Of a DNA stretch of 64,000 bases, positions 15,001-19,954 are shown piece after piece. The stretch covers positions 62,001-126,000 of the forward strand of contig CP090855.1 in assembly GCA_041879425.1 (NCBI GenBank), in the 5' to 3' direction. The notes beneath the pieces are model-generated. The model was not told the DNA's origin and ran no database searches. It was given only the letters and a program-made list of their open reading frames with translations. The DNA comes from Vibrio pomeroyi (GTDB lineage: Bacteria; Pseudomonadota; Gammaproteobacteria; Enterobacterales; Vibrionaceae). The translations under genes and the position numbers were made by a program. The stretch's first letter is position 1. Each line of letters starts with the position of its first letter.

Positions 15001-15597
15001 GAACCACAAGTACAAGCCGCTCAAGCAACGGAAGAGCAGCAAGTGGAAGTGGCACAACAAGCTGATGACCAATTTCAAGACAGTGACACGGAAGCTGAAG
15101 ACAGCGTTGCTGACGTGACAGCGGCTCCGGGAGATACCATCTCTATTTCGATTCCAGATGAGGTGAGTGGTAACGAATCGGTTGATTACGCTGAAATGTC
15201 TGGCTTACCTGAAGGTTCTACTGTGAGCAACGCACTGGACAATGGTGATGGTAGCTTCACAATCAGCGGCAACTTAGATCAGTCGGTATCGGTTGAACTT
15301 CCTGAGGGTTACGAAGGTACTAGCGAGATCCAATTCCAAGGTTACGATGAATTGGGTAGTTCAATAGACGGTGCTAGTGGCTCTGTTGAAGTTGAGGTTG
15401 ATGATCAATATGCCATGCAAGGTTCTACTCAAGATCAGCAACCAGACATGGCCGGTATGGAATCTGGTGGTAGTGATTGGACAAGTGCGGGTGGTCAAGA
15501 CCAAGGTGTTGACTTCACGGACGACTCTGGAAGCTTCGATTCAGACTCTCAAACTGGAACCGATCAGGGCAACGACTTCGATCAAAGCTCAATCTAA
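1..15597 (+). CDS. Giant cadherin-like tandem-repeat adhesin (5' end outside window)
   Basis: The frame is open from base 1 to the TAA at 15595-15597, so the gene begins upstream of the window; the GTG at 67 is only an internal codon. About 5,199 residues are visible. They consist mostly of ~96-residue beta-sandwich repeats, each with an NED or DED motif, a DDGTYSFAPNENFNG-type motif and a closing VNDAP or VNDPP linker, typical of cadherin-like 'tandem-95' domains of secreted adhesins. The repeats are very acidic (many DGD, DED) and I found no cysteine, as expected of a calcium-stiffened extracellular fibre. From about 12.9 kb the domains diverge, and the last ~200 residues are a Q/D/S/G-rich tail. 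No RTX nonapeptides are visible. The likely role is surface attachment or biofilm formation after type I-like export; this is inference, because the N-terminus and any exporter lie outside. Confidence is high for the repeat family and lower for function. Confidence 0.85.
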   Translation, partial: FDSETVSETFQIKVDAENDAAEVANLELDVEEDGTLTFTDADLLVGATDIDGDDLSIGEVTYSGTDGVFTNNGDGTYSFAPNENFNGDVSLDFTVTDGTEPVSANVNITVTEVNDPPVAGSTSYSISEDEVINFTEAQLLAQSSDVEGDVSLDSVTYTGTDGILTANDDGTYSFAPNENFNGGVSLTVVVADEDGEKVSTTAEVDVKPVNDAPVSGDLAYTVNEDASITLSQAQLLGQATDVESDDLTAANLSVGGNATVTANDDGSFTITPDANFNGDIDISFDLTDGTDTVTATADLTVNPMSDPTVVSDVSYSIDEDGTLTFTDAQLLAGASDADGETLTVDSVTYSGTDGVFTDNGDGTYSFAPNENFNGEVDLSFSVTTGSESVDATIGVTVDAVNDAPLAGSTSYTVNEDNSITISNEQILANSSDIDGDDISVSSVTYGGSDGVFTTNDDGTYTFAPNENFNGDVSFNVVIRDEDGETASTTAGLTVVEVNDPPVAGSTSYSINEDEVINFTEAQLLAQSSDVEGDVSIDFVTYSGTDGILRANDDGTFTFAPNENFNGNVSLDIVVSDEDGVTASTTAEVEVVAVNDVPVSSDLAYTVNEDNSITLSQEQLLAQASDAEGDDLTASNVQAGANASLVENADGSFTITPNEGYSGDVALTFDISDGTDAVETNIALTVNPVADLETDEDVALDFTRDELLEKAGLDPEDTTIGDIVFSGVNVTVAENDDGSFTVTPDADFHGDAEVSYSVQDTDGNVLTELNLDLLVNAVNDAPDAGDEINVSATEDVAATALFEASIRLDAQPEHGVVEMNVDGEWVSLEAGVNVAPDTEVRFVPNEDSLFTAEAGKSEAQHFQNDQLEDWGTVIDDHTIQSVTDDLTITFTANNTTFDTDNHTHKFFKGLSDADAPKWSNVDSGFEGDESLSIAFDGQEINEVDLLLNGLDWQFSDKWGDRNDVEILVYNTDGELIETTQNDVPWSGYGDNTASFTVTANEPIGHVEVGVADDKEVGIYGGFTLLGVTAKYVPETTLQFTSVSENGTEVTEDITINPHSDDFDGVDLSEQLTDLVDNNTADGTLDGTYLFTKADLLAQASDVDGDDLDITDLALVGDDATLVDNEDGTWTLTPSENFNGEVQLTYNVTDGELVDSNTINVNFAAVNDTTEVEDQNFTLEEDGTLTFTDADLLAGATDIDGDDLSISDVSYAGTDGVFTDNGDGTYSFAPNENFNGDVSLNFTVTDGTEPVDANMNVTVTEVNDAPVAGSTSYSVNEDEVINFTEAQLLAQSSDVEGDVSLDSVTYKGTDGILTANDDGTYSFAPNENFNGGVSLTVVVADEDGEKVSTTAEVDVKPINDAPVAGSTSYTVNEDNSITISNEQLLANSSDVEGDVSVSTVTYGGSDGVFTTNDDGTYTFAPNENFNGDVSFNVVIQDEDGETASTTAGLTVVEVNDPPVAGSTSYSINEDEVINFTEAQLLAQSNDVEGDVSLDSVTYTGTDGILTANDDGTYSFAPNENFNGGVSLTVVVADEDGEKVSTTAEVDVKPVNDAPVSGDLAYTVNEDASITLSQAQLLAQATDVESDDLTAANLSVGGNATVTANDDGSFTITPDANFNGDIDISFDLTDGTDTVTATADLTVNPMSDPTVVSDVSYTIDEDGTLTFTDAQLLAGASDADGETLSIDSVTYTGTDGVLTNNNDGTYSFEPNENFNGEVDLSFSVTTGSETVDATIGVTVDAVNDTPLAGSTSYTVNEDNSITISNEQLLANSSDVEGDVSVSTVTYGGSDGVFTTNDDGTYTFAPNENFNGDVSFNVVVADEDGETASTTAGLTVVEVNDPPVAGSTSYSINEDEVINFTEAQLLAQSSDVEGDVSLDSVTYTGTDGILTANDDGTYSFAPNENFNGGVSLTVVVADEDGEKVSTTAEVDVKPVNDAPVSGDLAYTVNEDTSITLSQAQLLAQATDVEGDDLTAANLSVGGNATVTANDDGSFTITPDANFNGDIDISFDLTDGTDTVTATADLTVNPMSDPTVVSDVSYTIDEDGSLTFTDAQLLAGASDADGETLSIDSVTYTGTDGVLTNNNDGTYSFEPNENFNGEVDLSFSVTTGSETVDATIGVTVDAVNDAPLAGSTSYTVNEDNSITISNEQILANSSDIDGDDISVSTVTYGGSDGVFTTNDDGTYTFAPNENFNGDVSFNVVIRDEDGETASTTAGLTVVEVNDPPVAGSTSYSINEDEVINFTEAQLLAQSSDVEGDVSLDSVTYTGTDGILTANDDGTYSFAPNEDFNGGVSLTVVVADEDGEKVSTTAEVDVKPVNDAPVSGDLAYTVNEDASITLSQAQLLGQATDVETDDLTAANLSVGGNATVTANDDGSFTITPDANFNGDIDISFDLTDGTDTVTATADLTVNPMSDPTVVSDVSYTIDEDGSLTFTDAQLLAGASDADGETLSIDSVTYTGTDGVLTNNNDGTYSFEPNENFNGEVDLSFSVTTGSETVDATIGVTVDAVNDTPLAGSTSYTVNEDNSITISNEQLLANSSDVEGDVSVSTVTYGGSDGVFTTNDDGTYTFAPNENFNGDVSFNVVVADEDGETASTTAGLTVVEVNDPPVAGSTSYSINEDEVINFTEAQLLAQSSDVEGEVSLDSVTYTGTDGIFISNSDGTFTFAPNENFNGNVSLNIVVSDEDGVTASTTAEVEVVAVNDAPVSSDLAYTINEDNSITLSQEQLLAQATDVEGDDLTAANVQVGANASVEENDDGSFTITPNEGYSGDVALTFDISDGTDAVETNIALTVNPVADLETDEDVALDFTRDELLEKAGLDPEDATIGDIVFSGVNVTVAENDDGSFTITPDADFHGDAEVSYNVQDTDGNVLTELNLDLLVNAVNDAPDAGDEINVSATEDMAATALFEESIRLDAQPEHGVVEMNVDGEWVSLEAGVNVAPDTEVRFVPNEDAIITTTLGTQEVGDAVSMADWGELIDSQTIHHSTDDLTVTLTANNTDFKATDFRGTYDDGLGDSDRYGPEHGFKNNESITVEFDGKGVHEVNLTLNGLDNSFISSNEVEILAYNLEGNLIQTVQENVNVGGFSDSDGSFSVQTDEPIARVEIGVADGSSLHGFQLFNLSVKHIPETTLSFTSVASDGNEVSDEFVVNDYDLTAQLTNLVDSNTADGTSDGTYLFTKADLLAQALDVDGDDLDITDLALVGDDATLVDNEDGTWTLTPSENFNGEVQLTYNVTDGELVDSNTINVNFAAVNDTTEVEDQNFTLEEDGTLTFTDADLLAGATDIDGDDLSISEVTYSGTDGVFTDNGDGTYSFAPNENFNGDVSFDFTVTDGTEPVAANMNVTVTEVNDPPVAGSTSYSINEDEVINFTEAQLLAQSSDVEGEVSLDSVTYTGTDGILTSNDDGTYSFAPNENFNGGVSLTVVVADEDGEKVSTTADVDVKAVNDAPVSGDLAYTVNEDASITLSQAQLLAQATDVESDDLTAANLSVSGNATVTANDDGSFTITPEADFNGDIDISFDLTDGTDTVTAKADLTVNPMSDPTVVSDVSYTIDEDGTLSFTDTQLLAGAADVDGETLTVDSVTYSGTDGVFTDNGDGTYSFAPNENFNGEVDLSFSVTTGSETVDATIGVTVDAVNDTPLAGSTSYTVNEDHSITISNAQLLANSSDIDGDDISVSTVTYGGSDGVFTTNDDGTYTFAPNENFNGDVSFNVVIRDEDGETASATAGLTVVEVNDPPVAGSTSYSINEDEVINFTEAQLLVQSSDVEGEVSLDSVTYTGTDGILTANDDGTYSFAPNENFNGGVSLTVVVADEDGEKVSTTAEVDVKPVNDAPVSGDLAYTVNEDASITLSQAQLLAQATDVEGDDLTAANLSVGGNATVTANDDGSFTITPDADFNGDIDISFDLTDGTDTVTATADLTVNPMSDPTVVSDVSYTIDEDGTLSFTDTQLLAGASDADGETLTVDSVTYSGTDGVFTDNGDGTYSFAPNENFNGEVDLSFSVTTGSETVDATIGVTVDAVNDTPLAGSTSYTVNEDHSITISNAQLLANSSDIDGDDISVSTVTYGGSDGVFTTNDDGTYTFAPNENFNGDVSFNVVIRDEDGETASTTAGLTVVEVNDPPVAGSTSYSINEDEVINFTEAQLLAQSSDVEGDVSLDSVTYTGTDGILTANDDGTYSFAPNENFNGGVSLTVVVADEDGEKVSTTAEVDVEPVNDAPVSGDLAYTVNEDASITLSQAQLLGQATDVETDDLTAANLSVGGNATVTANDDGSFTITPDANFNGDIDISFDLTDGTDTVTATADLTVNPVNDAPQSTSLTIEGTEDTTIVITQEMLLANASDIDNANGELSASDLVIDEQYGALIDNGDDTWSFTPAQDLNGEIPMSFNVSDGELTTSVDGKLDLEATNDAPEAPTIQMQGEEDVVMVIDPAYIADQVTDLDGDEISIESITVRAPANATLTQQPDGMYHLVTTQDFNGLVELGYQATDGEEVVDGSLNVDVIPVNDAPFNVGNAMMTTDEDGAFTFDAGDLMNLFGDIDTADLVVSRIITADGEDGGEVTDNGDGTWTFTPTGDFAGVSDLQVVVSDGEFETVLDVPVYVRPVADGAVITTDHDGPLVFGEDETGHLGLNVGLVDDSETLSNLVMTGFPVGFEVTDGVNTVMITEPGQYIDLFDWDISNIQMTPPEDFHGEFFVTVSATTVDYGDEPEAFEDGIDSGDFETVAGDSIILTADDLIGLAENVDADSEDEVKLVHLADRSHGEIVDNGDGTWTFTPAPGFTGEADIAYVVDKDGVLHDEQTGVVVKEGDSQENAAPEVNSITTTEIAADATLSFTDEDMLANLSDAEGDSLSIESVSLIEGQGVIESDNQGNYQFTPAEDYTGDVQVGFIATDGENRIESFFNVDIQGGDEAAASEGYALTDDGSLAITESQLVAELGVSDTAQVVSVADANDAGFFAESGEGEWTYWPNEDFDGNLVMNVDVNDGGEVSSHSLSIQVADDSAQSDEPQVQAAQATEEQQVEVAQQADDQFQDSDTEAEDSVADVTAAPGDTISISIPDEVSGNESVDYAEMSGLPEGSTVSNALDNGDGSFTISGNLDQSVSVELPEGYEGTSEIQFQGYDELGSSIDGASGSVEVEVDDQYAMQGSTQDQQPDMAGMESGGSDWTSAGGQDQGVDFTDDSGSFDSDSQTGTDQGNDFDQSSI
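2539..3198 (+). other. Inserted non-repeat domain, copy 1, within the adhesin
   Basis: After a truncated repeat ending FVPNED, about 220 residues without the usual repeat motifs are inserted. The core contains TANNT, LLNGLDW, VEILVYN and ETTLQFTSV and looks like a beta-rich, possibly ligand-binding module. The sequence before it (2068-2538) and after it (3199-3790) is almost the same as around copy 2, but the insert itself is clearly diverged. The function is unknown; carbohydrate binding is only a guess. Confidence 0.6.
8854..9456 (+). other. Inserted non-repeat domain, copy 2, within the adhesin
   Basis: This is the homologue of the domain at 2539-3198, inserted at the same point after FVPNED. 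Shared landmarks are DWGxxID, TANNT, LNGLD, VEIL-YN, EPI-RVE or EPI-HVE, GVAD and PETTL-FTSV. Between the landmarks both the residues and the lengths differ. Base composition here looks more AT-rich than in the flanking repeats, for example around 8860-9100. Confidence 0.6.
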
Positions 15598-15657
15598 CCG
15601 GAAAGGTTGGGGGCGTTTGAGCCAATACAAAGATAGGGCAGCGTAATGTACCCTCAT

Positions 15658-15693
15658 AAAAGCCATGCAGAGCGAGCTTTGCGTGGCTTTTAT
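15658..15693 (+). terminator. Intrinsic terminator of the adhesin gene
   Basis: A 12-bp stem AAAAGCCATGCA / TTTGCGTGGCTTTT-type (one G-U pair) at 15658-15669 and 15680-15691 is followed by a T-rich stretch, about 60 bases after the adhesin stop codon. Confidence 0.75.
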
Positions 15694-15815
15694 ATTTGTA
15701 CTGTATTGATCGTTACTTTCTTTGAAAAATTACTGTCAAAAACTGGGCATTACAACTTGTGAACCAATAAAAATGTCCTTAATTATTAGAAGAGTCGGTT
15801 AAAAGGAGGGGCGAC

Positions 15816-16172
15816 ATGTATCGATATGTCAGTTCATCACAAGCATCCAAGTACATCGTGCCACCACCTCAATATAGAGAGTTGTCGAGTGTGGATGTGC
15901 CTGAATCTGAATTGGAGATACGAGAAATTCTAAATAATTGGATTGCCGATGGTTTAGCACCGATTATTCAAAATGAAGATGATTATATTTCTACCAGCGA
16001 TCAAGTTCGATTTGAGAAACTCAGTCGCACGGTTGGAATGTTATTGAGGAACAAAGATTATTACTTCGCAGCCAAGCGCATTTTGTCTGTGTGGGATCAA
16101 GACTGCCTTGAAACTACCTACGTCAATTACCTCATTCTGCGCAGCGAACATACTACTTCGTGGAGGCAGTAA
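15816..16172 (+). CDS. Hypothetical 118-residue protein
   Basis: I do not recognise a family. The start is well supported: AAAAGGAGGG at 15801-15810 is a strong ribosome-binding site 5 bases ahead of the ATG. The protein is soluble-looking, with no signal peptide or membrane segment. The N-terminus has a PPPQYREL stretch, then an acidic helix (residues about 25-40), and the rest is predicted helical by eye. It lies between the adhesin and the sigma factor gene, is co-directional with the adhesin and separated from it by a terminator. A small regulatory or adaptor role is possible but not shown by sequence. Confidence 0.7.
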   Translation: MYRYVSSSQASKYIVPPPQYRELSSVDVPESELEIREILNNWIADGLAPIIQNEDDYISTSDQVRFEKLSRTVGMLLRNKDYYFAAKRILSVWDQDCLETTYVNYLILRSEHTTSWRQ

Positions 16173-16273
16173 ATACGCCTGTGTGGTTCTTAGGTTCTTA
16201 AAGCCTGTTTAGCTAGCAAAACAGATCTCTAACTTGCATACTTCTTACCATTCTAGCATTTCAAGAAAACCAA

Positions 16274-16304
16274 CAAAAAGGGCAAGCTTGAAAGCTCACC
16301 CTTA
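16274..16304 (-). terminator. Terminator of the sigma factor gene
   Basis: On the minus strand a stem AAGGG...AGCTT / AAGCT...CCCTT with a 2-bp internal mismatch is followed by TTTTTG. It lies about 100 bases downstream of the sigma factor stop codon. Confidence 0.6.
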
Positions 16305-16405
16305 TGATTGTTCTTTAAATGTCTAATCTAGCTATTTAGCGTTCTAGCCGATCAGTTTTGTTTGCTTAATTTCATAACTTCATAACTTAGCGACTTCTTA
16401 GTTAC

Positions 16406-17302
16406 TTAGACCCAACCATCGAATTTAAGTCGCTTTTGAATTCTCTCGACGGCTTCTTTCTGCATCTGTCTAACTCGCTCATTCGACACATTCACATCCA
16501 ACATTTGTCCAACCTCGGATAACGTTTTTACTTTGTTGTCGAAGAAGCCGAAACGATGAATGAGCACCTTCTGCAACTTTGGTGGCAGTGTGTTGATGAT
16601 CTCTTCAAGCGCGTGTGTGAATGATTGATCTTCACAGTCTTGTTGAGGGTCGGGGATGTATTCGCTTTCGCATTGTTCTAACACGAGCGGAGCATGGCTG
16701 ATGCCTACTGTTGTTGTTACGTCAATAAACCCGCTTAATGCGACCAGTTGATCGACACGCTCAGCTTTTACGCCAGAGCTGTTCGATAGCTCAGAGATTG
16801 AGACCTCTTTGCTCATCTTTTTGCTGACATCGAGTTTCTTTGAGGCAAGGCTATTAATCTCTTTACAGACATGAGCAGGTAAGCGGACAGTACGTCCTTT
16901 GTTCATTAAAGCGGCTTCAATGTTTTCACGAATCCACCAAACGGCATAGGTCGAAAAACGATAACCAGGTTCTGGATCGTATTTATCAATCGCCTTAATG
17001 AGACCAATATTGCCTTCTTCGATAAGGTCTAGCAGCGTGAAGTTGTTGCCTTTACGCTTTAGGTAACTTTTCGCGATTTTTACAACAAGTCGCAAGTTGG
17101 ATTCGATCATTACGTCGCGCGCTTGTTTATCTCCCGCACGATTTAATTTCGCGTAATAAAGTTCATCTTCACGCGACAACAGATCAATGCCCACAATATC
17201 CTTTAGATAGTGAGCATAAGGTTCTGCGTTGGCAGAAAATGATTCTTTAATGGGTGTGTCATCCGTGAGCCCCTGAAACGCAGCAAAACTGTCATTGTTC
17301 AT
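16406..17302 (-). CDS. RpoS-like alternative sigma factor (sigma-70 group 2)
   Basis: This is a cytoplasmic RNA polymerase sigma subunit of 298 residues, shorter than housekeeping RpoD. Region 2 is intact: YYAKLNRAGD (about 50-58), then LLDLIEEGNIGLIKAIDKYD (90-109) and the -10-recognition helix FSTYAVWWIRENIEAA (116-131). Region 3 follows LPAHV, and region 4 carries a helix-turn-helix (LSEVGQMLDV...NERVRQMQKEA) near the C-terminus. Vibrio species carry extra RpoS paralogues (RpoQ, RpoX) linked to quorum sensing and biofilm formation; this gene fits that class, but I cannot tell which orthologue it is. The ATG start is preceded by AAGGACAAGTAA. No anti-sigma gene is adjacent. Its position beside the giant adhesin suggests, without proof, a regulatory link. 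Confidence 0.9.
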   Translation of the reverse strand: MNNDSFAAFQGLTDDTPIKESFSANAEPYAHYLKDIVGIDLLSREDELYYAKLNRAGDKQARDVMIESNLRLVVKIAKSYLKRKGNNFTLLDLIEEGNIGLIKAIDKYDPEPGYRFSTYAVWWIRENIEAALMNKGRTVRLPAHVCKEINSLASKKLDVSKKMSKEVSISELSNSSGVKAERVDQLVALSGFIDVTTTVGISHAPLVLEQCESEYIPDPQQDCEDQSFTHALEEIINTLPPKLQKVLIHRFGFFDNKVKTLSEVGQMLDVNVSNERVRQMQKEAVERIQKRLKFDGWV

Positions 17303-17734
17303 TTACTTGTCCTTATCTAGCCGACTGAACGTTTTATTTTATTATTATGCCACCAAGTGATTAACGCTTGGTTTCATTAGAGTGTAGATAACACTTTCTC
17401 CTTTACCAATAAATAAAATGCAATTTCATATGTTTTCGTCACAAAAGCATCTACAAATATTTAACTAAGTTGCATCTTATTAAGAGGGGCGTTATTTCAA
17501 CTAAAACATGAGGATGCATGGTTTATAAAGCATGTGTTATACATCGGTATATGTAGATAAGTTGAGTGAATTTATAGGTGTGAGTTAGCTATATAATTGG
17601 TAGGGAAAATGAGACGAAAATGGCAAGAGTCGAGGTTCCATGTTTCCAAAGTTCCTCAGCTCTCAGACCTGTTCTGTGGATATTGACCGCTATACAAAGC
17701 TTAAAAAGCGATGCTTGAAAGCTCAATGTATAGA
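17303..17734. other. Intergenic region upstream of the sigma factor gene
   Basis: These 432 bases are AT-rich near 17303-17600 and must hold the sigma factor promoter on the minus strand. I could not pick a convincing -35/-10 pair and see no ORF or RNA gene. The only structure I can support is the hairpin at 17690-17733. Confidence 0.5.
17690..17733 (-). terminator. Compound hairpin just after the HPt stop codon, probable terminator
   Basis: CTATAC pairs with GTATAG and AGCTT with AAGCT, enclosing a small AAGC/GCTT stem. On the minus strand the inner stem is followed by a short T-run. It starts two bases after the HPt gene stop codon. Confidence 0.5.
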
Positions 17735-18067
17735 CTAGTAAGTGGCAAGTACTTCGTCGATTTGCTGATTGATGATCTTCACCTCGCTGTAGATAACGGA
17801 AAGATCGTCGTCTTGTGGCGCAAGTTTATTAAGTGTGTTTTGTTCGACTCTTTCTAAGGCCACAGTAGCAGTTTCTTCGCCAAAGCTGGCTAATATGCCT
17901 TTCAAGGTATGCACAGTGAAATGAAGCTTGCCCCAATCTTGTTGTTGTACTAATTCTTCTATCTCTTCGAGTGAATTGCCATGGTCTTCTTGGTAAGTCG
18001 ACAGCACAGCGTAAATCACTTCTCTGTCATTATCTAAGTAGGCATTTAAAGCATCAAAATCTAGCAT
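17735..18067 (-). CDS. HPt (histidine phosphotransfer) domain protein
   Basis: This is a free-standing 110-residue HPt protein that relays phosphate between a hybrid kinase and a response regulator. The phospho-accepting site is HTLKGILASFG with His53, in the conserved H-x-L-K-G context. Its length is that of a single four-helix HPt domain, with no signal peptide. The start ATG overlaps the end of the upstream response regulator gene by 7 bases, so the two are translationally coupled. No histidine kinase is encoded nearby, so the phosphate donor must be elsewhere, perhaps a hybrid kinase. Confidence 0.85.
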   Translation of the reverse strand: MLDFDALNAYLDNDREVIYAVLSTYQEDHGNSLEEIEELVQQQDWGKLHFTVHTLKGILASFGEETATVALERVEQNTLNKLAPQDDDLSVIYSEVKIINQQIDEVLATY

Positions 18068-19650
18068 ATAGACTCCTGTCGGCTGCTTGTTGAGAATGGG
18101 CTAGGTGGCTTAGTGGAAAAACCATACCTTGATGAATCACTGATCCATTGGTTCCATCTTGGTGGAAGTTCTAGTTGTGTCAGTTCTTCTACGTATTCGT
18201 CGCTAAGGTTTACCTCTATGTGAGCGTTATTGACGGCATATAGATAGTCAAGTTTAGCGGCGACTGAATAAGGGTAATTGTGAATGTAATCTTTTAATTC
18301 TTGGATCGACCCCGAATTTCCGATATTGATGCAAGTGGACGGGTCGGCTTTGTTTGACGCCAGTTGTTCTTGTACTGGCTCACCACGAGATTTGAGGCAT
18401 TCCGCTACAAGGTGGTACAACGAATATTCGCCAAAGTGACTAAGCAGAGGCAACAGTTGAGCTAGCAGCGAAGTCGGTTGGTTGAAAAAATGATTCGATA
18501 ACAGCTTGGTTGCTCGTATCACTTTCTTGTGGGCTACCAATGGGCTGTTTTCTATCAGCAATATACTACTTTGGAACAGGGCAAGGCTGGCTAAAACTTG
18601 TTGCTGTAGCTTTGCGGGGAGCTTTAAATTCACCAACTCCGTGAATTGGTTGGCGTGCTCAAGCAACATACGTTTGTTACTTGTTTGAGTTTCTCGTTGG
18701 TAAGTCGCTTTTAAAGAGTCGTAGTGCGTGCCTATCGAATTAATCACATCAATATCAGCAGACGAAATGTGGGTTGCGTACATTTCCCCAAGCTTAATCA
18801 ACATGTGCGTGTTGTCGACGTTCTCGGCCAAGTCGATCGCTCTGATTGCGCGATGGCTGATGCTCGGCGTCATTTCAAATGCTCGTATCGCTAGCTTAAG
18901 CGCAGGCAGTAACATCTTATGTTTTTCGTAGATACAGCTTAAGCAATCAATCACGTTTAGTGACAGTGGTTGAACAATCAAGTAATTGTGCAGTTTCTCT
19001 ATCGCTAGGTTCGGTTTGCCTAAGCTGTCTAAAATCAATGCCTCTGCAACTAACTTTGTCGGGTGCATTTTTGTTTTCGAAGTCGTGAGGACATTTGAAA
19101 GCAAGTCCCACTTTTTACCTGCGATTAAGTGCTCGATCAGTGTCGCTTCGAATTGTACGTTCACTTGGTTACTAGGAATCGCTAGCGCCTGTTTCAGCAC
19201 TTCAGGTGTGTTAATCGGGTAGAGGCGGTTTAGCTGATCAATTTGCTGAGATTCGAACACTGCGTTTTGGATTTTCTTACCCAACGACTGTGTATGAATC
19301 GGTTTAGAAATGAAATGATGCGCTTCGCCGGATAGGGCGGTTAGAACTGTTTCCTGACGCATATCACCGGAAAGTAGAATCGTAGCAACCGTATGATCAA
19401 TAAGTCGATTTCGGTAAAGAATGCCCAACAACTCAAACCCCGTAAAGGATTGCTCTAAGTGGTAATCAATGAGGAGTACATGAAAAGAGTGCGTCTCGAC
19501 CGCTTTTATGGCTTGTCGATAATCGGTTGCAATAAAGATGCAGTCGCGCGAAATACCAAGGCTCGCCAATTGTTGCTTGATAAGTATCGTTGCACTTTTA
19601 GAGTCGTCGACAATCAAAACCCGTAGGTCTGGTGGTAAGGTCAAATCCAT
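18061..19650 (-). CDS. Response regulator: REC domain plus long helical-repeat region
   Basis: The N-terminal receiver domain (about residues 8-125 from the ATG) has the acidic pair DD in LIVDDSKS, the phospho-accepting Asp62 in LLIDYH, the switch Ser in LLSGD and the conserved Lys in FISKPIH. The remaining ~400 residues contain no DNA-binding or GGDEF/EAL output; they look like TPR-type helical pairs (ALILDSLGKPNLAIEKLHNY and similar), suggesting a protein-protein output. A TTG exists 15 bases upstream, but the ATG at 19648-19650 has GAGG just ahead and is preferred. The gene overlaps the HPt gene by 7 bases and probably works with it. The target is unknown. Confidence 0.85.
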   Translation of the reverse strand: MDLTLPPDLRVLIVDDSKSATILIKQQLASLGISRDCIFIATDYRQAIKAVETHSFHVLLIDYHLEQSFTGFELLGILYRNRLIDHTVATILLSGDMRQETVLTALSGEAHHFISKPIHTQSLGKKIQNAVFESQQIDQLNRLYPINTPEVLKQALAIPSNQVNVQFEATLIEHLIAGKKWDLLSNVLTTSKTKMHPTKLVAEALILDSLGKPNLAIEKLHNYLIVQPLSLNVIDCLSCIYEKHKMLLPALKLAIRAFEMTPSISHRAIRAIDLAENVDNTHMLIKLGEMYATHISSADIDVINSIGTHYDSLKATYQRETQTSNKRMLLEHANQFTELVNLKLPAKLQQQVLASLALFQSSILLIENSPLVAHKKVIRATKLLSNHFFNQPTSLLAQLLPLLSHFGEYSLYHLVAECLKSRGEPVQEQLASNKADPSTCINIGNSGSIQELKDYIHNYPYSVAAKLDYLYAVNNAHIEVNLSDEYVEELTQLELPPRWNQWISDSSRYGFSTKPPSPFSTSSRQESIC

Positions 19651-19954
19651 TTTCCTCAATACCAAATGTTATTTTTAATTTAGGTGTCAGGTTGCACATT
19701 GTCAAGGTGTCGAGTTCACATGTAAATACTCAATAAACTATTGGTAATTAAAGAGTATTCGACAAGATTTATGAAACTCATTCTACGGTTAGTGTTTTAA
19801 CTGCAATTTTGTGCGGTTATGCAGGCTTCACACGTAAAAAAGAGGTAAGCCGTTAAAGCTTACCTCTGTGTGCTCTTATTCAAGTTTTCTTTGATATTCA
19901 GATTTGAGCTATGAGCATTACTTTTGAAGTAACGTCTCGCAGCGTTCTCTAGCT
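19651..19954. other. Intergenic region between response regulator and efflux genes
   Basis: This region holds the efflux-operon terminator (19835-19868) and presumably the response regulator promoter. An inverted repeat AATACTC (19725-19731) / GAGTATT (19753-19759) is extended by TGTCGA (19709-19714) / TCGACA (19759-19764). Its meaning is unknown. No ORF is visible. Confidence 0.5.
19835..19868 (-). terminator. Terminator of the efflux operon
   Basis: A perfect 10-bp stem AGAGGTAAGC / GCTTACCTCT with a 7-base loop is followed on the minus strand by TTTTTTA. It ends the emrAB-like operon. Confidence 0.85.

Noticed and set aside
15371..15646. 91-codon plus-strand frame overlapping the adhesin 3' end
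   Set aside because: It is in another frame over the coding region, runs past the stop codon, and has no start signal or recognisable domain.
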